The position numbers and the translations under genes were made by a program. A stretch of 32,283 bases of DNA from a virus, in the IMG/VR virus record IMGVR_UViG_3300033144_001557, positions 1 to 32,283 of that record. One strand, 5' to 3'. Within the stretch, counting starts at the first letter, position 1. Each line of letters begins with the position of its first letter. The notes beneath the pieces are model-generated. The model was not told the DNA's origin. It did not search any database and worked only from the letters and a program-made list of their open reading frames with translations. This document shows positions 16,577 through 25,600 of this stretch, piece after piece.

Positions 16577-17238
16577 CGCTTGAATTCGCACCGTACTTAT
16601 ACGACAAAGACCTCTACCACATGACTCCTATCGAGCATCGGTGGATATTCAATAAGCTCACCCTTGCTGAAAAGCTAGGTCAGGTGTGTGGCCCAACAGG
16701 AATGGCGGCACCGGCAGCGATTTACTGCATCCGCCCCATCTACAACATGCACGGCTCGGGACTTGGCGGGTTTTATAAGTACGAGCATCGCGGCGGCAAC
16801 ATACCTAATCGCCCCGGCTACTTTTGGACGCCGTGGCTTGATGGTACAGTCGAGTGGACGCAGTGGATCAATGATGTACCAGTTTATGGGTCCAAATACG
16901 AACTCGATGGTATTCACATGACAGGCCGTTGCTTCAAAACTCCACCAGACTATGGCAGGCTACCCCCCTGCCTGAAAGGGTTCAGTCGATACCTTCTCAC
17001 CGAGCATATCGACGGCACGATGATTGAAGCGTCACCTCGCTTGCTTACCTCGAACGCTCGACAAGAAATAATTGATTTCCACCGAGAGAACTACGATCCA
17101 GACTATGAACCCGGCGACATTGAGCGTGGCACTAGCGATATGATTCGCTTAGATACTGGCGATGGTGGCTGGTACTGGGGAGAGAGCAGTAGAACGCCAT
17201 ATGAGGTTGACAATCAGAATGAAGGCGTGGACAATTAA
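16573..17238 (+). CDS. Phage-conserved protein of unknown function (221 aa)
   Basis: It starts in the ATGA overlap with the zinc-ribbon gene. Residues about 31-70 read LAEKLGQVCGPTGMAAPAAIYCIRPIYNMHG in pieces, followed by GSGLGGFYKYE and then NIPNRPGYFWTPWLDG (about 76-92). I recall the pattern 'GPxGxxxPxxxxYxxRPxxNxxGMGxG...PPGYFWxxxFxG' from many phage genomes, including marine phages, without an assigned function. The 'RP..N..G.G' region followed by a hydrophobic strand slightly resembles ATP-grasp-like enzymes, but I cannot see a full active site. The C-terminus is acidic and Gly/Trp-rich (DTGDGGWYWGESS). Its place next to the fibre suggests a role at the virion or in fibre modification; this is unproven. 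Confidence 0.7.
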   Translation: MTLEFAPYLYDKDLYHMTPIEHRWIFNKLTLAEKLGQVCGPTGMAAPAAIYCIRPIYNMHGSGLGGFYKYEHRGGNIPNRPGYFWTPWLDGTVEWTQWINDVPVYGSKYELDGIHMTGRCFKTPPDYGRLPPCLKGFSRYLLTEHIDGTMIEASPRLLTSNARQEIIDFHRENYDPDYEPGDIERGTSDMIRLDTGDGGWYWGESSRTPYEVDNQNEGVDN

Positions 17239-17259
17239 GGCCCATCTTTGGAGACAGCT

Positions 17260-17529
17260 ATGAATCTTACCAAACCACAAGTCGAAGCAGCTATCGCTGC
17301 CGGACTCGCCGTTACCGACCCCGAGTCTGAGACTCTTATCGCCATGAAGTATGCACCGGGACTACTCGTCCTGCGTGGGCTACTTCAAGCTATCGGTAGC
17401 GGCCAGCTCGCACTGAAACAAGTAGAAGGCATGGCACCGGCTGAGCCGCCTCCGCCGACTCCTCCGAAGACTCCGAAGAAAGTCGCCAAGAAGAAAGCCA
17501 GCAAGAAGAAAGCCAGCAAGAAGAAATGA
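17260..17529 (+). CDS. Small protein with histone-like lysine tail
   Basis: This 89-residue protein starts at ATG 17260 with GGAGA at 17250-17254. An upstream TTG at 17248 sits on the ribosome site and is unlikely. Residues 1-62 are a compact helical part, MNLTKPQVEAAIAAGLAV and MKYAPGLLVLRGLLQAIGSG. Then comes a Pro-rich hinge (EPPPPTPPKTPKK) and a Lys/Ala/Ser tail made of KKKAS repeats. The tail resembles those of histone H1-like bacterial and phage proteins and would bind DNA or membranes electrostatically. It lies directly before the endolysin and shares the ATGA overlap with it. Its function is unknown. Confidence 0.65.
   Translation: MNLTKPQVEAAIAAGLAVTDPESETLIAMKYAPGLLVLRGLLQAIGSGQLALKQVEGMAPAEPPPPTPPKTPKKVAKKKASKKKASKKK
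17488..17526 (+). repeat. 15-base tandem repeat encoding the lysine tail
   Basis: The unit AAGAAGAAAGCCAGC occurs at 17488-17502 and 17503-17517, with a partial third copy (AAGAAGAAA) at 17518-17526. The unit length is a multiple of three, so copy-number change would lengthen or shorten the tail without breaking the frame. The repeat runs into the endolysin start codon. Confidence 0.8.
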
Positions 17530-18047
17530 TCGACGAACTCATAACAGAAGTTATGAAGGCAGAGGGGTGGGATACGTACACTGACCACCCCGCCGATCGC
17601 GGTGGCCCCACCAAGTGGGGCATTACCTTGAAAGCGTGGCAGGAATGGCGGGCGCACGATATAAGCGCTGACGACATAAAGGCCATCACCGAGTCCCAAG
17701 CTCGGGACTTCTATGAGAAGCTGTATGTCATCGGCCCGTCGTTCCATTTACTGCCCGAGCGTATTGTCCCGCTGGCGGTTGACTGCGGTGTTAATCACGG
17801 CACCGGGCGTGCATCCAAGTGGGTGCAGGAAGCAGTGGGCACCAAGCAGGACGGGGTTCTCGGCCCTATATCTCTGAAAGCGGTACAGGACAGCAACCAC
17901 ATAGCTACCTACCTCCAGATCGTGGCTACGAGGGTCAAATTCTACGGTCGGCTGGTGTCGAAAGACCATACCCAAGCGGTCTTCGCTTCTGGATGGAACA
18001 ATCGAGCCGCCAAGTTCCTCGTCACACTTGCTCAGAGCCTCAAATAG
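17526..18047 (+). CDS. Endolysin, GH108-type N-acetylmuramidase
   Basis: This 173-residue protein should cut the peptidoglycan sugar backbone at lysis. The N-terminal domain has EGW at 13-15, the place where the catalytic Glu of the family's EGG motif lies, followed by DHPADRGGPTKWGIT (20-34), the GH108 signature. The second half (ESQARDFYEKLYV, AVDCGVNHGTGRA, KWVQEAVGTKQDGVLGP) matches the peptidoglycan-binding domain (PG_binding_3) that normally follows. No signal peptide is visible, so it needs a holin for release; one is encoded 35 bases downstream. The start overlaps the lysine-tail gene (ATGA) and has no separate strong ribosome site. Change of the second Gly to Trp in EGG is a variation worth noting. 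Confidence 0.88.
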   Translation: MIDELITEVMKAEGWDTYTDHPADRGGPTKWGITLKAWQEWRAHDISADDIKAITESQARDFYEKLYVIGPSFHLLPERIVPLAVDCGVNHGTGRASKWVQEAVGTKQDGVLGPISLKAVQDSNHIATYLQIVATRVKFYGRLVSKDHTQAVFASGWNNRAAKFLVTLAQSLK

Positions 18048-18082
18048 CAGTTAGAATGGCCCCAACTATGTAGGAGCCATCG

Positions 18083-18520
18083 GTGATCCAGTCACTCCTC
18101 AAATTTCTCGGCGGTGGGGCAGCTGAACAGATCGGCCAGTACTTTGCCGATAAGCAGAAGCTAAAGCAACAGCTTACACTTGCCAAACTGCAGGGGAAGA
18201 TCGACGTTCAGACAGCTAAAGCAAAAGCTGCGATCATGCGTGAGGAAAACACTCACACGTGGGAGATGGCTCAGATAGCCAACTCCGGTTACAAGGATGA
18301 GATCGTACTTGGCGTCTTGCTGTACCCCTACATCGGATCGTTCATACCCGGCATACAAGATTCAGTTTTAGTTGGTTTTGAGTACCTTGAGAAAATGCCC
18401 TATTGGGCTGTCGGATTAACTGTTACAATCTTTCTTGCAATCTACGGAATACGCCATAAAAATGCTTCCCGCATTAGCGCTCCGGGCCTAAAGGACTCAG
18501 ACGTTGAAGGAGTGAAGTGA
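18083..18520 (+). CDS. Holin-like membrane protein
   Basis: This 145-residue protein starts at GTG 18083, six bases after AGGAG (18072-18076). The N-terminus (MIQSLLKFLGGGAAEQIGQYF) is amphipathic. Residues 22-60 form a basic/Gln-rich helix ending HTWEMAQIANSGYKDE. Two hydrophobic segments follow, about 74-91 (IVLGVLLYPYIGSFIPG) and 107-123 (YWAVGLTVTIFLAIYGI). The arrangement 'W...A..S.WKDE' followed by two helices and a C-terminal 'G(I/L)R' matches a group of phage holins found beside GH108 lysins, from memory. Its role would be to permeabilise the inner membrane and release the muramidase. It is the best holin candidate in the window. Confidence 0.72.
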   Translation: MIQSLLKFLGGGAAEQIGQYFADKQKLKQQLTLAKLQGKIDVQTAKAKAAIMREENTHTWEMAQIANSGYKDEIVLGVLLYPYIGSFIPGIQDSVLVGFEYLEKMPYWAVGLTVTIFLAIYGIRHKNASRISAPGLKDSDVEGVK

Positions 18521-18897
18521 TGCCAAGCGTTACCGAAACCGTAAGTTTATTCCTCGATAAAAATAGCAGGACACGGCTGGTGATAGTCGGATTTACAGTC
18601 GTAGCATTTTGGTTTTTCGCTGCATGGACAGTTGGGCTTGCTCCAGCGTTCGGCGCGGGCTTTGCATCGTCTGAAGATGTGAAGGGAATCAAAGTCCAGC
18701 TGCTCTCTGAATCTATTATCCAAGCTCGGATTCAATACTGCACCGCACCGAAAGGGAGTCGCATGAAAACTTTCTTCTCGACGCAGGTGAATGAGCTGAC
18801 TCGCGAATACCAAGATGCAACTGGAGCGGCGTACAGCCTTCCAGATTGTGATGAGCTAGTCTTTGTTGCAGAAGTTGCAGACAGTGACACAGCCTAA
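18520..18897 (+). CDS. Single-pass lysis-cassette protein, possible inner-membrane spanin
   Basis: This 125-residue protein starts at ATG 18520, seven bases after AAGGAG (18507-18512) and overlapping the holin stop. Residues 20-43 are a hydrophobic membrane segment (LVIVGFTVVAFWFFAAWTVG) after a short N-terminus. The rest would lie in the periplasm: helical DVKGIKVQLLSESIIQAR, then RMKTFFSTQVNELTREYQDATG, with Cys at 74 and 110. The N-in single-pass topology with a periplasmic helix directly after lysin and holin fits an i-spanin (Rz-like). No lipoprotein partner (o-spanin) is seen in frame, so this is a tentative call. It could also be an unrelated membrane accessory protein. Confidence 0.65.
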   Translation: MPSVTETVSLFLDKNSRTRLVIVGFTVVAFWFFAAWTVGLAPAFGAGFASSEDVKGIKVQLLSESIIQARIQYCTAPKGSRMKTFFSTQVNELTREYQDATGAAYSLPDCDELVFVAEVADSDTA

Positions 18898-19432
18898 GGT
18901 AAAAAAATATTACGGTTTCGTACCGTCGCAAGAAGGCCAGATTACTTTTGGCCTTGAGCGTCTTGCTGAAATCGAGGATGAGATTCGTGTACTGCACGAG
19001 GAGCATTACCTTGAGACAGAAACCACCTACTTGCCGACCCCATTCAGTCCGTCGTATGACAGATACAAAGCGTCTGAGGAGATCGGCCAGTATGTGCAGT
19101 TCACAGCTAGAGTAGGCGATAAGCTGGTTGGTTACTTGCAGTACTATGTCTTTGACGACATGCACACGAATATCAAACAGGCTCGTGAAGATGCTCTGTT
19201 TGTGAGTAAGAAGTTTCGAGGCCAGAAGCTCGGCCCCGGTATGTTGTCCTACGCTGAAGATGCCTTAAGGCAACTCGGCTGCAGGATGATCGGGATGACG
19301 AGCAAGCACCCTATCGGTGCGCCGGACTTGGGGCCGTTTTTAGAGAGTCAGGGCTACAAACCAGTAGCCGTGTTCTATACGAAGGAATTGGAGAGCGAAG
19401 ATGTGTTGCAGCAGCCCACCACCGCCGCCTGA
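18884..19432 (+). CDS. GNAT-family N-acetyltransferase
   Basis: This 182-residue protein is read from GTG 18884, which overlaps the previous gene by 14 bases. Upstream TTG codons at 18863 and 18866 are possible but lie deeper in the neighbour. The core has beta strands VQFTARVGDKLVGYLQYYVF and then ALFVSKKFRGQKLGPGML, whose QKLGPG fits the acetyl-CoA pyrophosphate-binding motif A (Q/RxxGxG/A) of GNAT enzymes. A helix (LSYAEDALRQLGC) and the strand RMIGMTSK follow. The C-terminal part, FLESQGYKPVAVFYTKEL, is a typical GNAT end. The substrate is unknown: in a late operon it might acetylate a virion or host protein. Placement between lysis and internal-virion genes is unusual for metabolism. Confidence 0.82.
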   Translation: MTQPKVKKYYGFVPSQEGQITFGLERLAEIEDEIRVLHEEHYLETETTYLPTPFSPSYDRYKASEEIGQYVQFTARVGDKLVGYLQYYVFDDMHTNIKQAREDALFVSKKFRGQKLGPGMLSYAEDALRQLGCRMIGMTSKHPIGAPDLGPFLESQGYKPVAVFYTKELESEDVLQQPTTAA

Positions 19433-20486
19433 CTTAAGCGGTATGTCTGATGCTTCTATCGAAGTAGCAGAGATGGCGCGTCAAACAGGCCAAGAGCAGC
19501 TTGAGTGGGCGCGTGAGCAAGACACTATGAATCGTGCGACACTGGACGAAGTACTCTCTGTTCAGCTTCCTGCCATGCGTGACCAGTTTGAGAATGCTCG
19601 CGCTGACCGTTCGCGCTGGGAAGATGTCTTCAAGCCGATGGAAGACGAGTTCGCACAGTACGCTAAAGACTTCGATACACCGGAGCGGCGTGCAGATGAA
19701 CGCGCTAAAGCCATTTCAGATGTCAGCACTCAGTTTGATGCTTCTCGCCGTAATGCGTTACAGCGTCTTGAAGGCTACGGTGTTGACCCGAGCCAAACTC
19801 GTAACAGCGCTATGGACATTGGTGTACGCACTGCTCAAGCAGCAGCACAAGCCGGTGCCGGTTCCGCTTCTGACAAATATATTGAAACCAGAGGCGAACA
19901 GTTACGCGGTCAGGCTATCCAACTTGGTCGAGGAGTTGTTGGTGGTGTCGGCGGGCAGTACGCCGGAGCTGTGGGTGCTGGCGGTGCTGCTGTAGGTGGC
20001 GCTAACCAGACGACAGGTACCAGTTCGGGAGCTATTAACGCAACACAGGGTTGGGGCCAGCAAGCACTTGGTGGATACAACCAAGGCTCGAACATTATGA
20101 CGCAGGGTTATAATAACGAGATGGCAGGTTACAACGCCCAGAATGCTCAGACAGCTGGGATGCTGCAAGGCATCGGGAGCATCGCTGGTGCAGCCATGGC
20201 TATTAAGCATGGCGGGTACATGGACCCAAGATACGCACACGGTGGTCAAGCCATTGACCCGGATTCAAATGTGATCGAGGGAGAGTTCACTGATGTTACC
20301 GGCGATGTAGAAGGTCCGGGCGGTCCCATGGATGATGAAATCCCTGCCATGCTGTCTAATGGTGAGTACGTGATTCCCGCTGACGTTGTTCGTGCGAAAG
20401 GGGAAGAATTTTTCGATCGGTTGCTTGAGCAGTACCATGACGGTCCTTCTCCTGACAGCCTTAAGATCGAAAGGTTGGCGGCGTAA
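19401..20486 (+). CDS. Internal virion protein (small), DNA ejection
   Basis: This 361-residue protein starts at ATG 19401, overlapping the acetyltransferase by 32 bases. The N-terminus MCCSSPPPPPDLSGMS is of the Cys/Pro type common to phage internal virion proteins. Residues 20-110 are helical (EMARQTGQEQLEWAREQ, MRDQFENARADRSRW). Residues 140-260 are Ala/Gly/Gln-rich and low in complexity, with small-residue helices that could insert in membranes. The C-terminal part has KHGGYMDPRYAHGGQ (near 270), the Tyr-Ala-x-Gly-Gly-type motif, and IPAMLSNGEYVIPADVV (near 314), a recurring segment in phage ejection and tape-measure-like proteins. Its role would be to form part of the trans-envelope channel after adsorption. 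The next gene starts in its stop (TAATG). Confidence 0.75.
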   Translation: MCCSSPPPPPDLSGMSDASIEVAEMARQTGQEQLEWAREQDTMNRATLDEVLSVQLPAMRDQFENARADRSRWEDVFKPMEDEFAQYAKDFDTPERRADERAKAISDVSTQFDASRRNALQRLEGYGVDPSQTRNSAMDIGVRTAQAAAQAGAGSASDKYIETRGEQLRGQAIQLGRGVVGGVGGQYAGAVGAGGAAVGGANQTTGTSSGAINATQGWGQQALGGYNQGSNIMTQGYNNEMAGYNAQNAQTAGMLQGIGSIAGAAMAIKHGGYMDPRYAHGGQAIDPDSNVIEGEFTDVTGDVEGPGGPMDDEIPAMLSNGEYVIPADVVRAKGEEFFDRLLEQYHDGPSPDSLKIERLAA

Positions 20487-22615
20487 TGGGTAGCTTTAAT
20501 CTCGGCGCATTTACGAGTGGGTTTCAGGACAGCTACCAAGCTGTTCGCAAGAACCAACGTAGTAAGCTGATTGACAAAGCGCTCACGCATGAAATCGCCA
20601 GTATGGGCGAGAAGCGGAAAGCTCGTGAAGCTGGATACGAACGCTTCGGGGAAGATTACGCCAGCGACGAACAGTTCTTGCCTCAGTCTTGGGGATCGAA
20701 AACTTTAGGCTGGTTGGGCAAGAAGCTCGGTATGGGTCAGGGTGCCAGTAACACAGCTATATCACCGAGTGAAATGGGTCCACCTGCGCCTGCAATGGAA
20801 CTGAACGAAGCACAAGATTTTTCAAACAGAGCCTATGAAGGCGAGCAAGCATCTGGCATGGCTGGTCTGAACCAGATGCCTACGATGGCAGCTCGTCATG
20901 GCGGCGCGATTGAGCGCTATGCAGATGGTGGTTCTGTTCGTCACTTGGTTAAGAAGTATGCGAGTGGCGGTCGAGCCACAGCGCTTTATTCAGGTGTGAA
21001 AGGATTTGCAAACGGCGGGCGTTCGCTTGCGCCTAACCGCACGATAGGCCATTACGAGCAAGGCGGCATGGCGATCAGGCCAGCAGGTTACGCTGATGGT
21101 GGTGTGCTTCAGTATTCAGGTGTAGCAGGTGAAGGTGGTCCGAGAGCTAATGTACCGAGGCCAGTTGGCATGTTCGCTGATGGTGGTCGTGCATACACAG
21201 ATGAAGAACGGATGGAGCGCTCCTACGGCGACTACTACCTTACGGAAGAAGAAGCAGCTGAGCGTGTTGTTGGCAAAGGTGCTGGCATGAGCGGTGCAAC
21301 AGAACCTCGCGGTTCCCCCGGTGTACAGCGTCAAGCTCTCTATGACGACAACACAGGTGGTGGGCCACGAGAGGCGCTTCGTGACGTAGGCCGTGCAACT
21401 TCAGAGTATTTTGACGACACCGTTAAAGGTGCGCTCGGCGGGCAAAAACTGATCGACGACGCTGATGCAAAACTGGACAAAGCGAAGGGCGCGAAAGAAG
21501 TAGGTCGTGCCACTCGCGAAACCGGAACAGCTGCACTTACCGCCGCCGCTGAAACAACGCTGGGGCTACTAAAAGATGTAATGCTTGACAACCCGATCAC
21601 ACAGGGTGTCATGGGCTTCTTTAGTGGTGAGGAGAACGAAGCCGCACCGCGTGATGAAAAAGTTGCTGCAGTACAAGCTCTCGATCCAGACGAGGATGTT
21701 TCTGCACAGCCCGGCCCTCCTGTTGCTGGCCCCGGCCAAGTTGCTGCCGCCGCTCCGTCAACAGTTGCAGAGGCGATAGCAGCAGAACAAGACCCGATCA
21801 TTGATATGTCAAAGGTGCGTCAGATTCGTCCCGAAGACATGCCCAACAAAGGCCAGAAGGAATGGGAAGACGAGCGTAACTTCTACGCTGCTCAAGCTAT
21901 TGCTCATGGGGAAAATCCACTCGATGCAATGAAAGCGGTTGACGAGAAACAGTTGCGCGGCTTCACCATGTACGGCCAGCAAGCTGCGAATCTTCTGATG
22001 GCCGGTGATGCAGACTCCGCTGCGAAAGCGCTCTACGCTGCTTACCAGTACTTCCCCAACGGCACCAATGTAAGGTTCGGTGTTATGAAGGGCAAGGACG
22101 GTCAGCCTGTTGTTATTGGGATGGGCACGAACGAAGAAACAGGTAAGCCGGAAGGTGAGCCGATGGTTATGACCGCCGAATCAATCAATGTTCAAGTCGA
22201 GAACATGCAGAAGCCCGGAGCGCATCGAGCATGGACGAAAGATTGGCGCGACACTGAGCAAGCTATTCGTGAATGGATGGAAGTTGGTAAGCCAGCTGCG
22301 CAGAGCAAAGCGATCTATGAAGATAGAATGGGTAGAGCTGCGCTTCTGAGGTCACAAGCGCTACTGACTACAGCGCGTTCTAATCCGCACGGGCTGAAGA
22401 AGTCTGATTACGACCGTGCGTTTGGTGAGTTCATCGACTCACAAGACCTTCGTTCTTTGGAGGACGAGCCTCTTGCCCAAAACCTCGCAAGTCTCATGTC
22501 GCAAATGTATCTTCGGAATCCGAACACACCGTACCCGACTATTATTGACGAGGTTATGCAAGCTCTTAACTCAAATGAGCTTAGGGCATTGCAAGAAAAA
22601 TACGGGCTACTCTAA
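20486..22615 (+). CDS. Internal virion protein (middle) with YAxGG repeats
   Basis: This 709-residue protein is the second ejection-type protein. Residues 1-60 are helical and basic. Residues about 137-235 carry seven Gly-Gly motifs in 100 residues: RHGG, RYADGG, KYASGG, GFANGG, HYEQGG, GYADGG and MFADGG. An Asp/Glu-rich helix with YLTEEEAAERV follows. The middle (about 290-400) is Ala-rich with a weakly hydrophobic helix; residues 410-440 are Pro/Ala/Val. The C-terminal half is a folded-looking helical domain, NPLDAMKAVDEKQLRGFTMYGQQ, AKALYAAYQYFPNGTNVRFGV and later DRMGRAALLRSQALL. No enzyme motif is seen. Its position and companions suggest a scaffold of the ejection channel. Confidence 0.72.
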   Translation: MGSFNLGAFTSGFQDSYQAVRKNQRSKLIDKALTHEIASMGEKRKAREAGYERFGEDYASDEQFLPQSWGSKTLGWLGKKLGMGQGASNTAISPSEMGPPAPAMELNEAQDFSNRAYEGEQASGMAGLNQMPTMAARHGGAIERYADGGSVRHLVKKYASGGRATALYSGVKGFANGGRSLAPNRTIGHYEQGGMAIRPAGYADGGVLQYSGVAGEGGPRANVPRPVGMFADGGRAYTDEERMERSYGDYYLTEEEAAERVVGKGAGMSGATEPRGSPGVQRQALYDDNTGGGPREALRDVGRATSEYFDDTVKGALGGQKLIDDADAKLDKAKGAKEVGRATRETGTAALTAAAETTLGLLKDVMLDNPITQGVMGFFSGEENEAAPRDEKVAAVQALDPDEDVSAQPGPPVAGPGQVAAAAPSTVAEAIAAEQDPIIDMSKVRQIRPEDMPNKGQKEWEDERNFYAAQAIAHGENPLDAMKAVDEKQLRGFTMYGQQAANLLMAGDADSAAKALYAAYQYFPNGTNVRFGVMKGKDGQPVVIGMGTNEETGKPEGEPMVMTAESINVQVENMQKPGAHRAWTKDWRDTEQAIREWMEVGKPAAQSKAIYEDRMGRAALLRSQALLTTARSNPHGLKKSDYDRAFGEFIDSQDLRSLEDEPLAQNLASLMSQMYLRNPNTPYPTIIDEVMQALNSNELRALQEKYGLL

Positions 22616-25600
22616 ATGGCCTCGTTCCGCGCCCAATACGAGGAGCTGTTTGGCCCCATCGACGATTATGACCCGATAGACATAACCGCGCCTGATGAAG
22701 AAGCTACACAGCTTCGTGCCGATCGAATCCAAGAGGAAGTTCCTGACACAAGTGACGGGATCATTCCGTATCGGCCTCTCGACAGAAAAGCCATTGACCC
22801 TGATCAGGGTATCGCTGGCAACATCGCTGACCTTACAAAGACTGGCACCGCCATGCTTGGCGAAGCTGTTCTTGGTGTGGGCGAATACGCTGCCCGGCAA
22901 GTTGATCGCACAGTATTCGGCGGTGACATTGCTAAAGGTGTAGCAACCGGCCTCGAAAGCGCACGCGGGGAACTCGCTGCTTACCGCCAGAGCGTCTACG
23001 ACATGATGCCCGAAGAAGCTATCGCCTTGAAGGGCGCTGAGTTTCTTACGCTCGATCCCGACAAAACTATTTGGAAAGGAAGCCCGCTCGATGTAGGCGA
23101 GGCGATCCTCTATAAGTTCTGGGAGTCTGTTCCCATGATGGCTGCGACGATTATTCCCGGCGCAGTTATGATGAGAGCAGGCGCATCAGCGAAAGCCTTA
23201 ACATATCTCGGTGCATCTGAAGGTGGGCTGTCAGTTGGATTCATCGCCAACGACATTACCGATGGCATACAGGAGATGGACGATGAAACGCTCGCACAAG
23301 AATCGCCCCGTTTCGCTGAACTCCTGCGAACCATGGATTCACCGGAAGCCGCACGGGATCAACTCATTGCAGAAGCACAAGGACTCGCCCCTATTATCGG
23401 CGGTGTTCTTGTCGGTGCAGTTGCGCACACCGCTGGTCGCTACCTCGAACCCATCATCACAGGCAAAACCGCCACAGGCGCGGCAACTGGATTCGGAGCA
23501 GGACAGCGAGCATTGCGTGGCGCTGTCTCAGAAGGCATAGCACAAGAAGGCCCGCAGGAATCAATAGAAACCATTGCCCAGAACATTGCCGCTGCTGTAT
23601 ACGACGGTGATCGTGCCACTCTTGAAGGCGTAGCCGAGGCGTACATTCAAGGCGCAGTTGTTGGCGCACCGGGCGGCGCAATCGTCGGTGCCGTTGGTGG
23701 CACTACGGGAGAAGTCCCGCCAGAAGAAGACACGCCGGAAGGACGCGATCGACCGGGCGCTCCATCCAGCTTCAGAGATGTGTTTGGAGAGCAGGTACCA
23801 CCACCGGGTGGATATACTGGTGCGCAGCCAGAGCAAGGTGACTTGTTTGGGGATGACCCTGATCTGCTAGATGAGGCACCTCTGGATGGATGGGAAGATG
23901 CTCGCGAGCTGCAGGAAGGCGCGAGAATGACGCGTGCCGATCGAATCCGTGCGGAAGTAATCGGTCGCAAGAAAAAAGGCAAGAAGAAGCGCGAGAAAGC
24001 TAAGGCTACCCGGTTAGCTGGCGTATTGAATGAGGAGCTGGTTGATCCTGCTCTCGCTGCTGCTGTCTCTGCAAGCATTCGTGAAGATGATGTCATGGGC
24101 GACATGATCGACAACATCGCATCGCAAGACCCTGCTGTTACTGGACAGGAAGGCAACCTCGGTGGCCGGATGCAAGGTGATCTTGACCTACGTGGTGGAG
24201 CGATGACCCCACCATCACCACCGCCCGGCACTGATTTCGTTATGGAAGGCAGAGATGCAGTCGGACGGCCAATCCGAACTACTCCAGCCCAGCCTTTCGA
24301 GGAAGTGATGCCAGAAGTGCCGGGTCCACAACAGCCGCCACCCGGTGCGCCACCCGGTGGTGCTGCGTTCCCAACTGGACAACAAGGTGAGTTATTTGAC
24401 ACACCTCAAGGTGTCGCGCCTGAGCCTGCACCGGGAGCAGCGCCGCCTGTAGGACTCACACAGGAACAACGTGGAGCTACCCCTGTCGATGGGTGGGTCG
24501 TAACGATGACAGACGAGAGCGGAGCTGTCATTGAGGAAGACATTTTCGCAACCGCAGAGGAGGCCGAGGTAGTAGCCGACCAGTGGCACGACGATCTACC
24601 TGATGCATTCATAAATGTTACGCGATCAAAAGGGGCACGCACAGGGACCGCAGCTGCGGGAGCGCCACTTAGCGCGGAAGGCATTGCGGATCAGCCGACA
24701 GCCGAACCGCTGGCTGATATACAAGCGCAGCTTGAGGATATGGCGCACGAAGGGACGACTCGGGAGGCTGTGTTCCTCTCAGCTGCGAATGTAGCTCGCA
24801 TCCAACGTGACAATCTTGCCGACCAGATACCCGAAGTAGGTATTGCCATACCTAATTTCGATGGTCAGGGCGGGATGCTTATTGCTCGCGACGAGGAAGT
24901 TGCACAAGGCGCTTTCGAGATGCTTGAGCTTGGTATGCCTATGCAGACAGTACTGGGTCAGCTCACTCGTGCCGGTGCCGGTAAGCCGATGGGTGACACC
25001 GTTGTACAGATACGTGACGAGGCTGGCCGGGTCGTTCGTGAGACGCTCGTAGCAAGCGAAGACGAAGCGTTCGCAATGGCCGAGGAGATAGGGGACAGCG
25101 CTGTGGTATTGACCAGCGCCCAAGCGCTCAAGAGGCGTGAGACTCTTATAGCCGCCGAGCAAGCCGAGGTCGAGCTTGCCCGCGAAGGTAGGCGTCAGCA
25201 AGAGATCATTCGTGAGCAGCTTCCCATGGATGAACGCGGCCCGGTAGAGAAAGTTGCGGGCGAAGGCAAGCGTAAGACTCGCACCCGTGCTGCTGCTGCA
25301 ACACTGGGCGTAGGAGCTAAGAGAGCTGACGTTGAAAAGGCGAAAGCGATTGGCGGTTTCTTCCCACCTGACACGTTGGAGTTTGCAAATGACCAACAGG
25401 AACAGGACTACCGCGAGGCGTTCGACCGGCTCGTGGACAACCAGATTGCTCAAGAGCTTGCCGGAACATACCCAATCGACCGCAAGTCCAAACTCAAGGC
25501 GGAAGAAAAGAAGCTATTCGAGCAAATTGGAAAGCTCCGTCAAGTCTCGAAGCCGAAGCGGAAGGTAACACGTGTTCTGAAGACAGCTGCGAAGATAGAT

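Noticed and set aside
23647-24402. 251-codon minus-strand ORF opposite the giant gene
   Set aside because: Its Ser/Pro/Gly-rich composition mirrors the Pro/Gly linker of the giant protein; there is no homology pattern and it lies inside a continuous coding frame.
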